A stretch of DNA of 64,000 bases from Brienomyrus brachyistius (GCF_023856365.1 NC_064541.1:25894214-25958213); one strand, 5' to 3'. Shown: positions 25,090-39,300, numbered from the stretch's first letter. Numbers and translations: made by a program. Notes: generated by a model not told the origin, from the letters alone.

Positions 25090-28000
25090 TTTTTTAAATA
25101 TTAAGCTGAGTGCTACAAAGCTCTCCCCGTGTGGCTTGTGATATTTACTGTCTGCACAGTCTGGGTGGGGGCGGGGGGGGGGGGGGTCATGAGTCACCAA
25201 TAGGCTGCTTTGAAACCTGGGGCTCAGCTGTACATTCAAAAGAATGCATCCATCCTGGGCCATCTGTGAGTATCAGACCCTGACTGATCAGATTTTTATA
25301 TACATATCCACCCAAAGACTGCACACCCTTGGTCAGAACAAAAGAGATTCAAGAACTTACTTTGCAGAAACCTCTCGTCAACAGCTCACCATATAGTGAG
25401 ACAATCCAGAAGAAGTGGAAAAAATTAGAAAGGCAGGGGAAAGATTGAAGACCCTGAGCCAAAGAAGTGTTAAAAGCTGCGTGAGAGGCGGCCTCCAGGG
25501 AATTCAAAGGGAATGAAAGAGGAATATTTCTAATAAGGTACCGACTCACGACTGCCGCCAGCCACTTGACACTCCAATCAGGTTGCTCTTGGGGAGATGA
25601 ATGGCAGGCCTTGCAGGCCTATCACCTTCAATGTATCACTTCGACTACTGGTTTTGCCCCTGGCGGGAGGTTCAGCCTTCTGTCTCAGAGGCGTGGGAGC
25701 AAGTACCTGCCCACAAGAGGCCTGAGATGACTCTTCAGCAGAGCCTGCCGTGAGGTAGCGATGAAAACAAAGAGCGTTACAGAGCTTTGCAAAACAAACC
25801 CTCTTCAGTTAGTCATCATTCAAGTGTTCTTCACGCTAGCCTTTGCGCACTAGAGGCAATATGGACAGAAAACTCATTTCAATACAAGACTGCTTTATAA
25901 ATCTGCAGTTCATAACTATCTTCAGCCTGTTTCTGACTCCATGAGGGAGCAGAGCCCTGTTAACTTGCTGCAGAGGAATAGTCACGTGAAAACCTTACGA
26001 GAAGCCATTCCCATTGCAAATTAATGTGAGCAACTCAGTCAAGCCGTCGATCCCTGTGACTCATAACCCCCACAGCTTTTACCTGCTGTAGAATAATCAA
26101 AGTCTCCAAACCAAGCCCAGAAACAACAATTGCCCAGGACCCAAGTGGAACGTCCTGTAACAGACCTACCGGCCCGCCACATTGCCTTCAAGAACTTCTG
26201 TGAAATTCTCCTTCTGCAGCATAATGGCTGTTGGCCAAGTCCGACTTCATAGGACTGACAGAACCAGGGTCTATAATTTATCCAGAGTAAGAACTGCACC
26301 AATTTATTTGTTTTGTACCAGGCTCAAAAGAGGACTTTGAAACTCTGATTGTGACCCAAAAATCTTTTCAGCGCAGCAATTGCACCCGGCTCGCAAATGG
26401 GACTTTTGGCACTGATTAAGACATGCGAGTAAAATTGTATTAAATAACAGTTCAACCGTAATTTTATCGTTTCCCCTGTTTTGTATAAGTGGAACAGTCT
26501 GACAATGCTTACTCGTCCTTTTCCCTGTCAAATGCTCTCTATGTTCTTTATGTTTGTTACAATTCCCCAAAAGAGAATGAAAGAATAGCTGAAAATAATT
26601 TAAGACATTATTTTAATCATTCTTTCTCTCTTCTGAGGTCCTAAACAAGACTCTGGCTTTTGCTAGGAATTTAAATCAATTTCGAAAAAAATGTGTAACT
26701 GCAGACAGTTTGACCTGACAACTTTTTTATTTATTTATTTATTTATTTTGTGGCGTGATGCCTATGCTGTCGGTTCCAGTTTTGATCAAGTGAGAACCGA
26801 CTCAACATTCCTGGGCCTGGCCAGTGCTATTGTTGCCGGGCTGGCCTGGGCATTGGCAGACACTCCGCCGGCGACTGCGGCGACAAGCGACTGGATCCAT
26901 GGCTTAAAACCAACACGCTACAATCAACAGGCAAGGAGTTACTCTGGTCCACTTCTTTTTCGAGTATAGTGCAACACTGAGTGGACATTCAAAATTTCTT
27001 CATTTTTTATTTAAGTGACCATTCCGTTGCTGAGAAAACTAAAAGTCTGGCTGTCCCATAACCAGCCCGGAAATATGTTCCGCAAGAGAAGACACCAAGA
27101 AGCTGCCTTTCTGTGACAGACTGAGAGCACCTCTCTGTCTCCCTAATAGACACGCTGCCAAGAGACAGGAAGTCAAGCAGAACACACGGCAGGCTACCAA
27201 AAAGCCCTAATCCTGCAAGCATTTTCATCTCTTTGTGCTTTTATCATTCTGCTTTAATAACTCGTGCGACCTAAATGCGACCAGACAGAAAAGCACAAAT
27301 ACGCATCGATATTCAACAGGAGAAAATTTTCAATCATTTAAATCAATATTGGACTTTTCCTGAAATGCAACTGTTGCTTGCATTTCATCGAGCACATGGA
27401 CATGCTTAAGGACTATTAATTAGAATTCCTTGTTTGAACTCTAAATAGAGGAGGCATTTCAAAAATTCTTAACCAAAGGCTTTCTTTATTTTTTACTGGC
27501 TGAGCTCCACAAAATATGTATGGCCCTCCGTGGTCTGTCATATTTGCTGGACATAACTTTAATCTGTCGCTGCCTGTTTCCCATTGGCTGCGTCAGCTTC
27601 CTTGATGCCATTAGCCACGCATTCCGCATGTCTCCACACGGCTCGCCGGCATGCACGTTACACAAACACGGCCGCCTTGCACCCGCAGCTCATGAAAAGA
27701 GGCCTCTCCAGTTTAATTAAAGCGGGGGAGCTCTCACTCTCCCCAAAACCTCTGGGGTGATAATGCTGCCCACAAAAGCATTAAGCCACATCGGCTTCAA
27801 GCAGAACTTGCTACACGTTACACAACTGAATCATCTCTGTGTCTCCATTTGGCTATTTCTAATGCAGTAAATCAGAATTGCATCTTAAGCAGGAGATAAA
27901 TGGCATTATTCTGAACACAGTTGAAATGTAAGCCATAATATCAGGTATTATGTCTGATTAGACTGTAGAGTAGACTTCTGCACGAGACCCCTTAACTTGA

Positions 28001-30140
28001 TTTGGTCCTGCGCTCTCATGCCCCCTTGTGGCAAAACCAGCAAAGTTGTCATGCAATAGTCTACAGCCAAACACAGAAGAATGAGACAACAACCGTACTC
28101 TGATAGATCTGTCATTTACTCCTAAATTCATCCCTAATACCTGCTTTACATTTTAGGGGGAAAAGCGGTGTATTTTGCTCACATGCAAATTAACCTTACC
28201 CAGAATGCCTTCTCCTTTAAGGCAAGTGAGCAGACAAATGGGTACTGTGTGCTGTGTCACATATTATGCTTTTTAATGTGTTCTGGTTAAGGGAAATCTT
28301 CTAACAAGACAACATTTTTCATGGCCAAAGAAACAGCAACCATCATAGTCTTAAAAACCACTCATACTTTAACTTGCGATATAATTATCTGCAAATTTCT
28401 ATTTGCACTTCCTTTTTAAATCTACCTTTTATCCATACGTCTAGCTACTAATTTAGTCTACAGTCTTGGAGTGATTCATCTCAATGCAGCAGAGTCAGCA
28501 GTAAGTTTGTTGACTGTCTAACCAACCACAAAGCAAGACAAGAGCAGGGTCAAGTGTACACTATCGAGTAAAGAAAAGAAAGAGCTCAAAAGTTTTACCA
28601 GTTCCATATGGCCATCTTCTGTGTTTAAATGGATCTGTGTACACTGCTTTCCAAAATGCCTTGTCTTACTCTGTTAACAAAATGCTTTACTACCAGCGTC
28701 GACCTTAGCACCGCGCCAAACAGAACTGAAAACAGATACACGACAAAGCCAGCGATGTCAGTGAGCGGGATGGGACAAAGGCACGGAGCAACATCGACAG
28801 AGCAGCTGGTAGGCCTGCTAACGGCAGACAGGAGAACACACACCTCACAGATATACCCCCTCAGCCCCCCCACTTCCAATTTCTGATTAATTACATTTTG
28901 TGCATTTTATAACTTCCTTCTTGATATATTGTTTTTAGATTTGGTTGGTATTACGGGAAAACGGTGTAGCACAGTATGGGGGATGGGGGGTCCACCATGA
29001 TAAAAATTGCTTGGCTAATACTATTGCAGGTTTTATAGTATTAAAACTTAGATAGCGGCCAAGTCTAATTTTCCACAAATATAAATGCCAATGGCATTAG
29101 TAATGCTAAAAATGAAATTGAGTGTTTCAGATAACTGTGAGGTTAAATAAATGACCTCATTTGCAGTGCAGCTGGTGTCTCCAAAGTCCACGCAGTGTGG
29201 GGCTGAGTGGATGTCTGTGCATGCCATCTGGGGGTGGCCCCTGACGTGTGCTCTGTGCTACCTGGGACAGGCTCCAGGCTACCGCCTCCCCGTGCTGGAT
29301 ATGTAGCTATAGAAAATGAATAGTTGGGTGGATGGAAAATCTAATGCAGGGCTCAGTCCTGTCCAGCAATGATAGCATACTGTAAACCTGGGGTGTCAGG
29401 CTGCTAATTAATGAACAATTTCAGCGAAAGGTCTAAAATATGGCCACACAGAATGTAAATTAATTAACCTGCTTATGCTCTCGACATTAATGAAAAGACT
29501 AGAACTGGTTACCTTTGGGTTTAACAATTACCAAAAAAATCAATAAAATTAAAGTAGTACATTTCATATAAAAGTATTAATTAATAAGCAACCACTTCTA
29601 AAATAATTCACAATACATGTTGGTTGCGTCAGAGACCCTCTGCCTTCGTTTTCAGTCCAGCAGATGGTTAAGGAACAGTGGTTAAGGAACTGGACACTAA
29701 AAGACTTCAATGCACAAACGAGAATTGCTGAGAAGTGCCTGCGAATAACGACTACAGCAGTAACACAAACACTGGATTAAATTGGTGGGCCAAAATTTAA
29801 TATGATTTTACAGATTTCACACACGCCTTTTTCCCTCGCTACTCAGAAGTGCCGCTGTCAACAGAAATATTTACTTTAGAAATTTGATTTGCCTGACCTT
29901 GTTAATAAATCAGCCTATCATTCTTTTCAGCACCTCAGAGATTTGCCGAATCCGGTATGTAAGTTAACAAATTACCTCAAAAAGTAAACTACCCATATGT
30001 CATACGGAGAGTTTGACTATCCGTGGTTAAGCCACTGTAACAGGTTTTACTTTCTAAAAAAAGACTCTAGATCCACTATAGAACAACAATCCTGCTACAC
30101 CATATTACTCACATATTCAACAAACCGCTACCGACTTTGG
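25090..30140. other. Intergenic region upstream of gnl2, no coding gene recognised
   Basis: In human the R-spondin gene RSPO1 lies on this side of GNL2, but no furin-like cysteine-rich, thrombospondin-type or basic C-terminal R-spondin exon could be seen. The block 27,510-27,800 is unique and non-repetitive, with a tttaattaaag homeodomain-type site near 27,711, and might be regulatory. The end of a decayed interspersed repeat (gggacaggctccagg ... agaaaatgaatagttgggtgg) lies at about 29,230-29,335. Confidence 0.4.
26724..26749. repeat. (TTTA)n microsatellite
   Basis: About six TTTA tetranucleotide units, directly followed by a unique GC-richer block (26,760-26,960) of unknown role. Confidence 0.85.
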
Positions 30141-30149
30141 ATGAACTGT

Positions 30150-30301
30150 CGACTTTTGATGACGTACTTCCTTTCGGCAGCGCTCTGCTTCCGGCAATTG
30201 CACGTGGCTGGTGACAGAGCTGAAGAGTAGAAGATCGGGAGGAGTAAATAACTTTAGTTTTTGAAATACTCATCGCGAGTTGCAGATCTAGACTTGACAA
30301 A
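30150..30301 (+). promoter_or_regulatory. gnl2 promoter and 5' UTR region
   Basis: The 150 bp before the gnl2 start codon contain a CRE-like TGACGTA at 30,160-30,166 running into an ETS-type ACTTCCT (30,166-30,172), a second ETS-type CTTCCGG (30,188-30,194) and an E-box CACGTG (30,201-30,206). ETS, CRE and CACGTG sites are typical of promoters of housekeeping ribosome-biogenesis genes, and MYC/MAX bind CACGTG. The transcription start is not mapped; it is inferred to lie between these sites and the ATG. No TATA box is evident. Confidence 0.6.
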
Positions 30302-33261
30302 ATGGTGAAGCCGCAGTTTAAGGGGAAAAGCACAATAAACCCCTCGTCCTCCAGCTCGAACCCAGGTAAGTAAGATAGATGTGCTAGTAGTCTGTTTACG
30401 ATACCGCTATTATCTGAGTACTAGTCAGAAACACATTTCTGCAATTGCCAGAACTGCCATATGCAAAGCTACATTTACTCAAAATATTGTTCGCTCTTTG
30501 AAAAGGCTGGATTGTAAACCTTATATGACTCGGGTACATATTGCGTGTTATCTAGGGTTCGAGTGAAAGGGAATCTGATCTCTAAGTTTTCGGCTCCTTA
30601 CCTGTTCTGTACATCCTTCTGCCCGATGTTTGACAGTTTGGTTGGGGAAAAGCAGTAAATTAAGTGTAGTTATTGCTTCGTTCCCTAAACAGTTTGACGC
30701 GAGTACGTGCAAAACATTTTCCACCCCGCAGTTGACTTGTGTTGATCTGATTTGAGTGCGATTGTAACCAAGCACACTTCGACATTAAGTCAGCCAGCCG
30801 GTGGAAAAAATGAAGTCTGCTGTGCTCTCAGTAAACAAAAGTATCCCGATACACACTACGAATGTCAACTTAACGTCCATATCGACCTTAGCGAGTAGAA
30901 ACACCGGCTGAAAGGTTAATTTGTTTCTTTGATGCATATATTTAAGATCGACTGAAGGGTTCTGGAGGAAGCAACATGAGGGACCGGGCAACAATAAAAC
31001 GTTTGAACATGTACAGACAGAAACAGCGCTGGTAAGTGTCGACTGTCACATGGTCTACAAGCCGCACAAAAATATCCTCTCCATCCAGGCTGTTGTTTGA
31101 CAAGGCTTCCACTGCACAGTGTCTTATAATGCCGCATTTGCTCTGTGGAAAGCAATTTAACATTAAAGAGATTTCAAACCTGCTGTCACGTCTGGACAGA
31201 TGTATAGATGCTGGCCAGAAGTCATTAGCTCAGTGAGGTGGTGTGAAGATGTCAGAAGCTTTCTGTGTGAGGATTTCACCTATTGTGCTCTCGCCACTAA
31301 CAGCAACAACAGGGGGAAGGTGATCAGACCACTGCAGTACCAGTCCACAGTTTCACCTGGCACTGTGGCACGAGTGGAGCCCAACATAAAATGGTTTGGT
31401 GAGTGTCTGTATTTGAGACCTGCTTCTTGCAAGAGGCTGTTAATGCTAATAACTATAAGAACTATAATCTTACTGGAAATTAAAACGTAGAGGATGCTGG
31501 TCAGAAGAGTAATGATAGCATTTATCACCTTTTTTCGAATTTATTTAGCAGACGCTTTTACCCAAAGCGACGTACGGTTTTCAGAAAACAGGGTCATACA
31601 GTCCCTGAAGCAAGGACCTTGATCAAGATCCCAACGGTGAAACCACTCTGCTGCCTGGGATTTGAACGAGCAACCTTCTCATGGCAGTCGCAGTGTCTTG
31701 ACCTGCTGAGGCACATGGTGGGCCTAAAATTCCATCGTCATAACTTGACGTAGTGGAGATAAATGGCTCTCGGGTTTTTCTTGGGTCGTGTAGAAAGAAA
31801 ATGTCCGCAGTGCCCACAAATGGAAGGTTGCTCGTCTCTGCCTTCATCCTTATTGGCCCGTAGAGTATTTTGAGGTTCCTCAAGTATAACTGCTGTCAGT
31901 AATCATGGATTGTCCTGCCAGGCAAAGAGGCTTCCCTCCAGTCGGCTGATAAATAAAACCAATTGAACTAAATGTCTTGCATCGAATTCTTTGGAAAGTT
32001 AAGGGGTTCATAGTGTTGTCCCACTAGGCCATGTTTGTCTGTCTTGTTGTCAGAAATGTCACTCTGTGTTCCCGGTGGATATGATACTACTGGCCCCTGA
32101 AGCTGAGGGAAATTGTTTTTGCTTCTGTAATAAAGATACAAGCTGAAGTGATCAGTGGGTTTTCCATTACTGACTTCCTCCCCCAAGCCTTTTTATGTCT
32201 AAGTTCTCGCTCTGTCATCTAATGATCTCGGCCCACCAATGCGTCTCCTTTTCTCCGTAGCCAACACCCGTGTCATCAAGCAGTCATCGCTGCAGGTGTT
32301 CCAGGAGGAGATGGGAGCAGTGCAGAAGGATCCCTATCGGGTGGTGATGAGGCAGAGCAAGCTACCCATGTCTCTCCTGTATGACCGGGTGAAAGCCCAT
32401 GTGAGTTGGAGAGATGGAGGTTCATTTGACTTCTGCTGTTAGCATCTCGTTTACATTTGACTGCAAGCTCTACTCAGCTTGCCCAGCAAACACACAGTGT
32501 GTCTGAGCCCCTTCCCAGATCTAATGCTCATCAGATTGCTTTCTGCATCCTGACTGAAGAGGCATGAACTCTCTTATGCTCCCTTGTTAGCCACGCGCAA
32601 ATGCCAACCCTCCGATCCAGTCCACATCTCACAGTCGCTATTGACAGCTAAGGGACTGGACTCCCCACCAGTTTGGAAATGCTCTTCAAGCTTTCAGACT
32701 CACTGCAGCCAGTGGCTCCCAGATACACCAACACTGGTGACCAGTGATTTACCAACAGCAGTTCTGCTTCACGGTTGGAAACTGCACAGGGGCAAAGTCC
32801 AGAGCTGCCGTGGGTCCTACAGATCCGTTGGGTCTCTGGGGAGTTTGAAGGTCTGTGAGGTCATGATTTGTTGTCATTATAGGGAGGGAGGGCAGGTAGC
32901 GTGAGAAATCCACTTGTTCTTGGTTATATTTTTATTTTACTGCTTTAGGATGGTGGGGGGGGAAAAGAGAACCATATGTTTTGGGAGAACTTGGCTGTGG
33001 TTGGTGTGTGTGAGCGCGTTGGCATGCGTCCGTTGTAGAAAATAAGAGAGGAGGAGGGAGGCCGAGGAAAACAAAGGCAGCAGCACTCGGGCGTTCTACT
33101 CTCCTTGTTCTCCTCAGGCCACATTGTTGACTTGCTCGTGCTCGTCTTGTTATTTATCCCCTGTAAACTGTTCCACATGTGCGAGAGAACCTCGCAGGGC
33201 TTCCCGAGAAATGGATGGATGACCCTTCTTTTGCTTTTTTTACTTTCCTTTTTAGTCCTTT

Positions 33262-33300
<39 letters not shown>

Positions 33301-36300
33301 TTTTGTTTATAGACGTTAAGGCTCATCGGGGCCTGCGCCCTCTGCCAATAGGGTCTCAGCTCATCCAGATTAGTGTTATTAATTCACTTTTAATTGGTTA
33401 TAAATCGTGGTGGGGCAGTAATCTATCCGGGGAAACGACGTGAAAATTACAGCTTTGTAGGTCTCCCTCAGCGTTGGCGGCGGTTCAGTCCTGTTTCCAA
33501 AGGTGTGTCTCTGTTTACGTTTTTCTGACATTCCCTTCTTAAACCGAGTCGTCCGGCCCCCTGCCCTCCTCTGTTACGAAATGCATGGAGGCCGGAATGC
33601 AGAGTGCATAAATGAGAAGAGCATCTGTAGGTCATCTGTGGTAAACTTGGGTCATTCCAGATCTTGACCTAGGTGCCACCTTTTGGTGTGTGGATCAGAG
33701 AGGGACTAAGAAAAGATTGGTCTGCTTAATTGGGCCATGAGAGACTGGAAAGGATCCTCCGTACCACGCTGGGACCTCACATCAGGGGCGGCTGCCTGCC
33801 TGTTGGTCATCGGGGTCCTTGTCTGTAGAGGGATGGGCAGGCTCTCAAACAGTGGCATTCAAAGAATGACCAAAGCAAACTGTGGGGATGGTTAGTGTTA
33901 GTGCCTCTGTTGTGTCTACCACTTGGAGGGAGGGCTGAGGACGACTTGGTGCAGATGAAGAAAGGGCTTCATGCAGTTTGCTTGGATTATTATTCCCCCC
34001 CCCCCCCCCAGCTCTGGGATGCTGTTCGGAGGATTCTCGTGTTGTGCAGATATGTCGATTCCTGTCCTCCCTTTCTCTTAAATGCACAGTACTTGGGGAG
34101 AAGTAGAATTTGGGAATAAGCACTAGTTCACTAGTTTACTTAATTCTAAAATAAAATGTAAAAGCAGAACTGGAGGTGAGTTGTAGAAACAGGTGGAGAA
34201 GTCTCTCTCTCTCTCTCTCTTTTTTTTTTTCTTCTTTTTGTTCTAAATACGAAACTGTTCCCAGAACCTTCTGGCAGACTGACTCACGACCTGAAAACAT
34301 AAGTGTTATTGCTTTTGACAAGATCTGTAAACAGTTTACTTATTAAGCATGTTGCAATGCACGCGTGGCAGCCTTGTCAGTGCAGGGCAGTTTACCCATC
34401 TCCATCAGGCCCGGCCTGGGCGAGGTCGTGTATCAGCCGTCGCTGGGCTTCGCGTGGGCAGCCACGGTGTGCCTCTGCTTCTTGGTATTCTTTCACTTGG
34501 GAGGGCATCCCCTTTTCGTGCCTAGTGCTGCAGACAGTTTGTCATAATGCCGGCTATATACTTTAATGGGTTTAGACCTGGACACTCCAAATCATTAAAA
34601 CCGCATTAGCCCCCGCCCCCCCAGTCTAACTTCCCCTCTTGCTGCTGCCCGCCTTGAGGGGATTCGCTCCAGCTGCGACCGCTCCAAACCGGTGATTTTT
34701 GAGTTATTGCTGGTTCTTGAGAGACATTATTTTTATGGCGTCCAAAGCCGTGCTTGTTAATCCAGCAGCAGGGCGCCGTAAATCCGTGCAAATGCGCCCA
34801 TGCCCCGAACGCCCACACCCAAGCCCACCCCACTTTGGCCCCGTGGCTTATCCCCGGCTCGATTTGCTGGGGTTTCATGCCCCTTTTTAATCGAGAGTGA
34901 CTAATGGATGTCAGACACGCAGCCTCTACAGCGCCACCTCATGGCATGCCAGGATGATGCGATCGGTCTCTACTGGTCGATTTTGCTCTCCATTCTCTGG
35001 ACTCTGTGGGCTTTCTGGACCAGACCGGTGCTGACACTTGGGTTTCCTCCTCATTTTCTTTCTCGGCGCCAGAATGCCAAGGTGCATATCCTGGACACGG
35101 AGACATTCGAGACAACGTTCGGGCCTAAATCACAGCGGAAGAGGCCCAGCCTGAGCGTGAGTGATGTGAAGGACCTGGCCGAGAAGGCAGAGGCAGAGGC
35201 TCTCGGCTACTGTGCCGAAAAGGACCGGGACCTCGTCACTGAGGACACCGGAGTCAGGTGAGCTGGCAGTGTCAGGTGGATGTGAACACCGCCAGAGGCT
35301 TGTTGGTTAACATGTGCTGCTCTCTGACTGTGTGTGATCTTTATTTATCATCATGATAAAAGTTTAGCCCTCAGACCTCCGGCAAAAGCTTTGACAAGCT
35401 GATGATGTAGTGAAATGTCATCTTCTAACCAGGAATGAGGCACGCGAGGAGATTTTCAAGAAGGGCCAGTCCAAGAGGATATGGGGTGAACTCTACAAGG
35501 TACATTTCCCTTAGTCTCTTACGCTCTGTGCCATGCTGAAGAGGAAGGGGGCTCGTTTTGAAGTAAGTCAGTGCTTCCCTGCCTAGTCCTCAGGGACCCC
35601 CAGACAGTCCACTTTTTTTCCTCTACTGGGAGGGAGCAGAAATGTGGACTGTCTGGGGGGGCCCCCCGAGGACAGGGTTGTTGCATTGGCCTGGTGGATG
35701 GTGTGACTTCAAGATTTCCAGACCTAATCTTCAACCTAATTATGACTGATCTTTGTTGGCCTTCTTTTCAAGATGGCAGATGGGAACAAATGTTACTTGT
35801 TACTCAAGGTCCCCAACATTGCTTCCTCTGGGCTGTCTACAGGTGATAGATTCTTCAGACGTGATTATCCAGGTGCTGGACGCTCGGGACCCAATGGGCA
35901 CCAGGTCCCAGAGCATCGAGACCTACTTGAAGAAGGAGAAGCCCTGGAAGCACCTTATCTTCGTGCTCAACAAATGTGACCTCATCCCCACTTGGGTAAC
36001 GGTATGTCCCCCTTTACAGTTACTTCAGTGCTGACTGCCTGGTCTCCTCATATCTCATCACGTCTCATAGTTTTTCCCCAGTAGCTGGAGACCTAGAGGT
36101 GAGATAGAAGCCTGGGAAGGGCGGTTATCCACTGAAGGGTTTCTCAGAACCTTGCTGATTCTAAACCATTTCTTGACATGGGTGTGCTGGGGTCGTCTTT
36201 GAGTGTCACTGGGCTGTTGCAAATATATAACCAGAAATGGTGTCTTTTGTTGGTTCTTTATAAGCTGTGGGCCTTGGGTTCTCGCGCTAAAGAAACTGTC

Positions 36301-39300
36301 TGGTGCTTTCATATGAATGAGCTTTTCTAGGCGGGACGCCACGCTATGGGAGAAACCCCTGCTGTTTTATAATAACTGGAAGATGTATGTAGTCCGTCCA
36401 GATTTTATCATCAGGATATTTTATTTCAAATTTCTTCAAGGCATTACGGGTCCACCTGGCAGGTCTTCTTGAAAGGTTTTCACAGTGCTAGAGCAGAATA
36501 TAGATGGACAACAGCGATGAGAAACATTCATACCATATACCTTATGGTTCCATAAGGGTTCCAGCAATGGTCCAAAACATGGCTCTTGATTTGTCCCCAT
36601 TTGTGTGGCTTCCTGCAGAAACGGTGGGTGGCCATACTGTCCCAGGAGTTCCCCACCCTGGCCTTCCATGCCAGTCTCACCAACTCCTTCGGGAAGGGGT
36701 CCCTCATCCAGCTCTTGCGACAGTTTGGAAAGGTAAGGAACGATTCTCCATCCGCAAACGTGGAGCGGAATGCAGCCCGTTTGGGTCATCTGACCTAATG
36801 ATTGCTGTTAGCTAGCGCATATTCATATATTTGGATACGGAAGACCCTGTTGTTTGGTCCGCACATGCAGACATCGTTGAGAATTTGGTGAGAAGTCTTT
36901 TGGCTCAAGGAGAAGGCTGAGATTTCAAAACGTCTTCTTAAACCACTTGACTATGAGGATGGGCGATACGATGACGCTCGGAAACACGACAGAATGTTCT
37001 GGCTCAGCCCGAGAGGCATTTTTTGCTTTATGATCTTGGCGCATCTGTTATTGAAAGGAGGCATGCGTCTAATTGGGACCGGATGCTTGCAGGCCAGGTG
37101 GGAGCCACGGGACCCAAGGGCCAACGGGTAGACGTGGGCAGGTCCTGGCTGAAGATGTGACATAGCTATGGAGTTGCAGATGAGAACTGAGGCCTGTTTG
37201 TGGCAACATTTGTAAATCTTGTGGCGATGCCTGGGTGGCAGATAGCTCCCATGATGCCTTGGACTTGCTCCTGTTCTTCACAGCTGCATTGTGGTTCTTC
37301 TGGGTACTCCTCCTCCTTGAGGCCGGGGCCCCTCTTGTATTTTAAGTGAACCATGCAACTCGATCGAGGAGGTGCCAGGACAGTGGCAGCCGATGCAGCC
37401 AACGTGTGCCCTCTCCGCTTGTTTAGGCGGCACCGCGGCAGAGGTTGAGGATTGGAGCGGCCCTGCCCAAGTTCTAGCCGCGATGCCTGGCCTTGGCACG
37501 TGACTCGTTTGTGCATCGCTGAAGTGTTCTCGGCACCTCCTGGACCAAGCTTTGAAAAGAAAAATGGGGGGTTTAGTCAGTATAAAAGCATAAATTTCTT
37601 TGATAGCTATACAGCTGACATGTAGTCTCAAGAAATGAGCGCGCAAGAAATACCGAAAGCAGTATGAAAGCGCTGTAAATCTGGGAGCAGCCGGCCTTTA
37701 AAGAGGCAGAGCGGCCTTTGGATGTGTTGTCTTGGAAACGTCGGTCATAAAAATGAGACGACCCTCCTCAGACGTAGCATTTACGATTGACCTTTTAGAT
37801 GTTTTCTACCTGCGTGCAGTTAAAGTGTCTCTCTCCCTCTCCTGCTTCCATGCCGTCTCTTTCTCAGGAGATACAGATGCGTCCCCTGGATGTAACAGAC
37901 TTGACCCGTCAGCTTCACAAGCACATAGCTGCATAGTTCAGCAGGTCAAGAGTTACCAAATTGTGGGATGCGTGAAGATCAACAGAAGATCGGCGCAAAT
38001 TGCTTAACGTATTAGTATTGGCAAAAAACAGGTCGACTACATACCCGGTTTTCCATGCCCATGGGGTGAAAGTTACTCTGTGGCAGAGCTACGTTTGGTT
38101 AATATATGGACAAATGTTTGTTGTTCTTACAATCGGGGGAACTGTCAGCCCTGTTTTAATTGGCTCGATAGTCAGGTGTTTACAGATTAAGGGCATTTCA
38201 ATTTTCAGAATGGGTGTGATGATATAATAAATGGGATAGTTACTAGTCTTGAAAAAATTGAATATCGATTTGTGATGCTTCAGAAAAGAGAGACTAAAAC
38301 TCATGATGTTGGGGGATTTTTGAAAAAGCAGGTTTTCTTTATGTGGTTTTGTGGATTATCACGGTATTAAACTTAATCTGCAGATCTGTTGGAGACCTGA
38401 GTATTTAATGTGTGCAGTTCTTAGCCTTCTGTACGCTGAGCATTTATCTTTTTGGAAGATAAGATAAACTGGACTCATTCGGGGCTTCGGGGGTGAGGTG
38501 GATGGAGGCAAGCTGAGTTTTAGTCATGAGTATTCTCGGGCTTTCATCTCTGCAGCTCCACTCAGATAAGAAGCAGATCAGCGTGGGATTCATTGGGTAC
38601 CCCAATGTGGGCAAGAGCTCCATCATCAACACACTGCGCTCCAAGAAGGTCTGCAATGTGGCGCCCCTCGCCGGGGAGACCAAGGTGAGGCCGGGCCACG
38701 GATCTCGAAACCTCGCCCGTTCCTGTCACATGACTGCAAATTAGTGCTTCCCATCGGAAGTTGTAGGAATTTGGTAAAACGTTTTTAAGCTGTTTATATT
38801 GGGTAGAAGGTACATTTGTTGCCCCACATGGACACCGTACATCTGTGCAGCGAAATGCTTTTCCCACCTGCTTCCGGCATTGTGCTTGAAAGGAAGAATG
38901 TAATAAATAAAATTAAGATGATAAAAATAACAGAAGATTGTAAAATAAGATAAAAATAGAGGGTAGGGTGTCTGTAGTCATAAATGAAGTTGTACAATGA
39001 AGATGTGGCATGGTATGACGTCTGTAATGTGTGCATTGACCATAAGGGCCCTCGTTCCTTTTGTGGACAGCCTGAGGGCATGTCGTCGAGAAGGTGCTCT
39101 CCCTCCTCTCTCCTTTCATCCGCAATGAAGCTTCATAAAATCATTTTGGGCCGAGATCCACGTGCATTGATGACCTGGCCATTAAGTCTTCACCTGGAAC
39201 CACTAAGTTCGGATCCATGGATATGCCCACTACTGTAAATATTACCACTTATCAAAAGGCTCTTTCTCTTCGTTTGCCTAAAAGCTCATGTTTGCCATGG

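Noticed and set aside
28625..28886. Overlapping 84- and 85-codon ORFs on both strands, one with a hydrophobic stretch
   Set aside because: No recognisable domain, no splice-consistent partner exon, and both strands are open over the same bases, which is common by chance.
34365..34566. 60- to 87-codon ORFs in gnl2 intron 4
   Set aside because: No known domain and no splice phase compatible with the gnl2 reading; the conserved GNL2 protein is complete without them.
35258..35432. Possible C/D-box snoRNA in a short gnl2 intron (ctgatgatg seen)
   Set aside because: No properly spaced C, D, C' and D' boxes with a terminal stem were found, so a snoRNA cannot be supported here or in the other short gnl2 introns.
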